Origin: an uncultured Eubacteriales bacterium
Lineage (GTDB): Bacteria > Bacillota > Clostridia > Oscillospirales > Oscillospiraceae
Reading direction: 5' to 3'
Length of the DNA stretch: 8,591 nt
Assembly (NCBI GenBank): GCA_900550615.1
Contig: URSX01000072.1
Location: 1-8,591, forward strand
The notes beneath the pieces were generated by a model that was not told the origin of the DNA, ran no database searches, and saw only the letters and a list, made by a program, of their open reading frames with translations. Position numbers and translations under genes: made by a program. Of the stretch, positions 6,791-8,591 are shown one piece after another. How positions within the stretch are numbered: position 1 is the stretch's first letter; each line of letters opens with the position of its first letter.

Positions 6791-7567
6791 TTACCGTATT
6801 TCTATACGCTCCACCCCGGCGCACAGGCCGGTGCCGCTGTCTAATGTGAAGATAGCGCCCTGCATTTTGCAGGGGCCGCCGGCTGTCTGGTACCGGCCCG
6901 GGAGACCACCCAGGAAAAACTCCACCGATTGCTCCGGGCGAATGCCCAGCACGGACTCTATGGGCCCGGTCATGCCCAGGTCGGTGATATAGCCCGTGCC
7001 CTTGGGACAGACGCGCTCATCGGCTGTGGGCACATGGGTGTGGGTGCCCCACAGGGCGCTGACACGGCCATCCAGATAGTACGACAGGGCCAGCTTCTCG
7101 CTGGTGGCCTGGGCGTGGAAATCCACTAATATAAAGGTGGGCTTGTCCGGAGATTTTAAGAGGCGGTCAGCGGTGGTGAAGGGATTTTCGGCGTTGAAAT
7201 CCAGGTCGCAGCGGCCAATGAGGTTCAGCACACCCACCTGCACCCGGCCCAGGTCGTACACAGCCCAGCCCCGGCCCGGGGCCCGGCCGGTAAAATTGGC
7301 AGGGCGGAGAATATAGGGGCTCTCCTCTAAAAAGCCGGTGATCTGCGTCTTGCCATAGGAGTGGTTGCCCAGAGTGATGACATCCGCCCCGGCGGCAAAG
7401 ATCTCCTCCGCGTGGGCCGGCAGCAGGCCGTTACCAGCGGCGTTTTCCCCATTGGCCACCACAAAGTCGACGGACTTCTCCTTTTTCAGGGCGCGCAGAT
7501 GCCGCCGCAGATGGTCCACGCCCCTCTCACCTGTTATATCGCCGATGGCCAGCACCTTAAAGTCCAT
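6791..7567 (-). CDS. ymdB: YmdB-family metallophosphoesterase (2',3'-cyclic nucleotide phosphodiesterase)
   Basis: A 258-residue cytoplasmic phosphoesterase of the YmdB (TIGR00282) family. In Bacillus subtilis this enzyme hydrolyses 2',3'-cyclic nucleotides and influences biofilm and sporulation programmes. The expected metal ligands are present: D10 (IGDITG), E41 and N42 (NGENAA), N68 and H69 (LGNH), H151 (DFHA), and H175 and H177 (GTHTHVPTAD). ITDLGMTGP around 194-202 is also typical. Two family positions differ from the form I remember: GNHSYGK where GNHTWDK is common, and DFHAQATSEK where an E usually replaces the Q. Neither is a metal ligand. The start is ATG at 7567, with GGAGG (7579-7575) seven bases upstream. 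It is the first gene of a four-gene operon and lies just after rny, an arrangement widely conserved in Firmicutes, but here it has its own promoter. Confidence 0.94.
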   Translation of the reverse strand: MDFKVLAIGDITGERGVDHLRRHLRALKKEKSVDFVVANGENAAGNGLLPAHAEEIFAAGADVITLGNHSYGKTQITGFLEESPYILRPANFTGRAPGRGWAVYDLGRVQVGVLNLIGRCDLDFNAENPFTTADRLLKSPDKPTFILVDFHAQATSEKLALSYYLDGRVSALWGTHTHVPTADERVCPKGTGYITDLGMTGPIESVLGIRPEQSVEFFLGGLPGRYQTAGGPCKMQGAIFTLDSGTGLCAGVERIEIR

Positions 7568-7599
7568 GGTGCGTCCTCCGTTTCATACTGATTCATCTT

Positions 7600-7628
7600 A
7601 TTATATATAAAATGTCTTCCACACGCAA
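7600..7628 (-). promoter_or_regulatory. Promoter of the ymdB operon
   Basis: On the minus strand, TTGCGT (7628-7623), a 17-base spacer and a perfect TATAAT (7605-7600) form a strong sigma-A promoter. Transcription should start near 7593, only about 26 bases before the ymdB ATG. No other convincing promoter was seen between here and 4199, so it probably serves all four genes. Confidence 0.83.
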
Positions 7629-7686
7629 GCGCATAAAACATTATCTTTTCAGCGCAATAAAATTTTTTGTTGGGTCTGCCGCGCGC

Positions 7687-7726
7687 AAAAATACTGCGTG
7701 TATATTTATATACACGCAGTATTTTT
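7687..7726 (-). terminator. Terminator of rny (perfect 18-bp hairpin)
   Basis: A perfect inverted repeat with arms at 7687-7704 and 7709-7726 encloses a 4-base loop. The core is ACTGCGTGTATA paired with TATACACGCAGT, and each stem end is an A5/T5 tract that doubles as the U run. It starts 11 bases after the rny stop codon. The structure is symmetric, so it could terminate in either direction, but only the minus-strand use is needed here. Confidence 0.92.
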
Positions 7727-7737
7727 TGCAGTAGATA

Positions 7738-8591
7738 TTACTTGGCGTATTCAACCACTTTGGTCTCCCGCAGGACATGAACCTTGATCTGGCCGGGATA
7801 CTCCAGCTCGTTCTCGATGCGGCGGGCCAGATCGTGGGCCAGGATGACCATCTGATCCTCGGACACCTGCTCGGGCTTCACCATGACGCGAACCTCACGG
7901 CCGGCCTGGATGGCATAGCTCTTCTCCACGCCGGGATAGTCGCTGGTGATCTCCTCCAGCTTCTCCAGACGCTTGATGTAGTTCTCCAGATTCTCGCGCC
8001 GGGCACCAGGACGGGCCGCGGACACGGCATCCGCCGCCTGCACCAGACAGGCAACCAGAGTCTTGCACTCCACGTCGCCGTGGTGGGCCTGGATGGCGTG
8101 GATGATATCCTCTTTTTCCTTATACTTGCGGCAGAACTCCACACCCAGCTGGATGTGAGTGCCCTCCATCTCGTGGTCGACGGCCTTGCCGATATCGTGC
8201 AGCAGACCGGCGCGCTTGGCGGCGTAAACATCCGCGCCCAGCTCGGCGGCCATCATACCGGCCAAATGCGAGACCTCGATGGAGTGCTGCAGCACATTCT
8301 GGCCGTAGCTCGTGCGGTAATGCAGGCGGCCGAGCATCTTGACAAGCTCGGGATGCAGGCCGCGGATGCCGGTCTCCAGCACGGCGCGCTCACCCTCGGA
8401 CTTGATGATGGCGTCCACCTCGCGGCGGGCCTTGTTGACCATCTCTTCGATGTGCGTGGGATGGATACGGCCGTCGGCGATGAGCTTTTCGAGCGCCAGA
8501 CGCGCGACCTCGCGGCGCACGGGCTCGAAGCACGAAACGGTGATCGCCTCGGGCGTGTCGTCGATGATGAGGTCGACGCCCGTGAGCGTTT
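7738..8591 (-). CDS. rny: Ribonuclease Y, C-terminal part (5' end outside window)
   Basis: Endoribonuclease that starts mRNA decay in Firmicutes, normally anchored to the membrane by an N-terminal segment not seen here. The visible 283 residues are about the C-terminal half of a typical 520-residue protein. They begin in the end of the KH RNA-binding domain (GVDLIIDDTPEAI, then FEPVRREVARLALEKLI) and continue through a linker helix into the HD domain. Counting from the first full codon, the domain has H102 (VLQHS), the H131-D132 pair (LLHDIGKA), HH at 169-170 (AHHGD) and D187 (AADAVS), the set expected for metal binding. The C-terminus VVEYAK is typical of the family. The reading frame is open to the window edge. 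The visible 5' codons (above about 8440) favour CTC, GCG and ACG, unlike the rest of the window. A strong terminator follows the stop codon and separates it from ymdB. Confidence 0.95.
   Translation of the reverse strand, partial: TLTGVDLIIDDTPEAITVSCFEPVRREVARLALEKLIADGRIHPTHIEEMVNKARREVDAIIKSEGERAVLETGIRGLHPELVKMLGRLHYRTSYGQNVLQHSIEVSHLAGMMAAELGADVYAAKRAGLLHDIGKAVDHEMEGTHIQLGVEFCRKYKEKEDIIHAIQAHHGDVECKTLVACLVQAADAVSAARPGARRENLENYIKRLEKLEEITSDYPGVEKSYAIQAGREVRVMVKPEQVSEDQMVILAHDLARRIENELEYPGQIKVHVLRETKVVEYAK

Noticed and set aside
1..8591. Search for mobile elements, tRNA/rRNA genes and defence genes
   Set aside because: No transposase or integrase motifs, terminal inverted repeats, tRNA-like cloverleafs or rRNA segments were seen. 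Nearly all bases are explained by housekeeping genes, the secreted protein and short control regions.

Overview
All six genes in this window lie on the minus strand, and reading runs from high to low coordinates. The GC-rich coding DNA, AT-rich sigma-A-type promoters, strong GGAG ribosome binding sites and the rny/ymdB neighbourhood point to a Firmicute of class Clostridia. The archaeal/eukaryotic-like prolyl-tRNA synthetase fits too. An Oscillospiraceae-type gut clostridium is my best guess, but it is inferred from gene style only.

Layout in the direction of transcription: (1) 8591-7738 is the C-terminal half of ribonuclease Y (rny), cut by the window edge and closed by a perfect 18-bp hairpin terminator. 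(2) A TTGCGT-17-TATAAT promoter at 7628-7600 drives a tight four-gene operon. Its genes are ymdB (metallophosphoesterase), a YbaK-type aminoacyl-tRNA deacylase, an SbcD/YhaO-type metallophosphoesterase nuclease, and cytoplasmic L-asparaginase. Gaps of 13, -4 and 9 bases, with ribosome binding sites overlapping the preceding stop codons, indicate translational coupling, and a hairpin terminator at 4199-4169 closes the unit. (3) A separate promoter at 4147-4119 drives a monocistronic gene for a large secreted protein: signal peptide, CAP/SCP domain, bacterial Ig-like domain and six fibronectin type III-like repeats. It has its own terminator at 1473-1442. (4) A near-consensus promoter, TTGACA-17-TACAAT, at 1428-1400 drives proS, whose last few dozen codons lie beyond base 1.

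The operon mixes RNA metabolism (YmdB next to RNase Y), translation quality control (YbaK), DNA end processing (SbcD-like) and asparagine catabolism, so it looks like a housekeeping cluster rather than a defence or mobile island. The ProRS lacks the internal editing insertion, so the free-standing YbaK-type deacylase in the same window may matter for fidelity. No RNA genes, CRISPR arrays, insertion sequences, integrases or attachment sites were seen. The only intergenic stretches are 1351-1483, 4007-4198 and 7568-7737. All are under 300 bases and are accounted for by promoters, leaders and terminators. I did not find a clearly new system; the best leads are the cysteine-patterned, recently duplicated Fn3 array, the folded leader of the CAP gene, and the SbcD-like nuclease lacking its usual ATPase partner.
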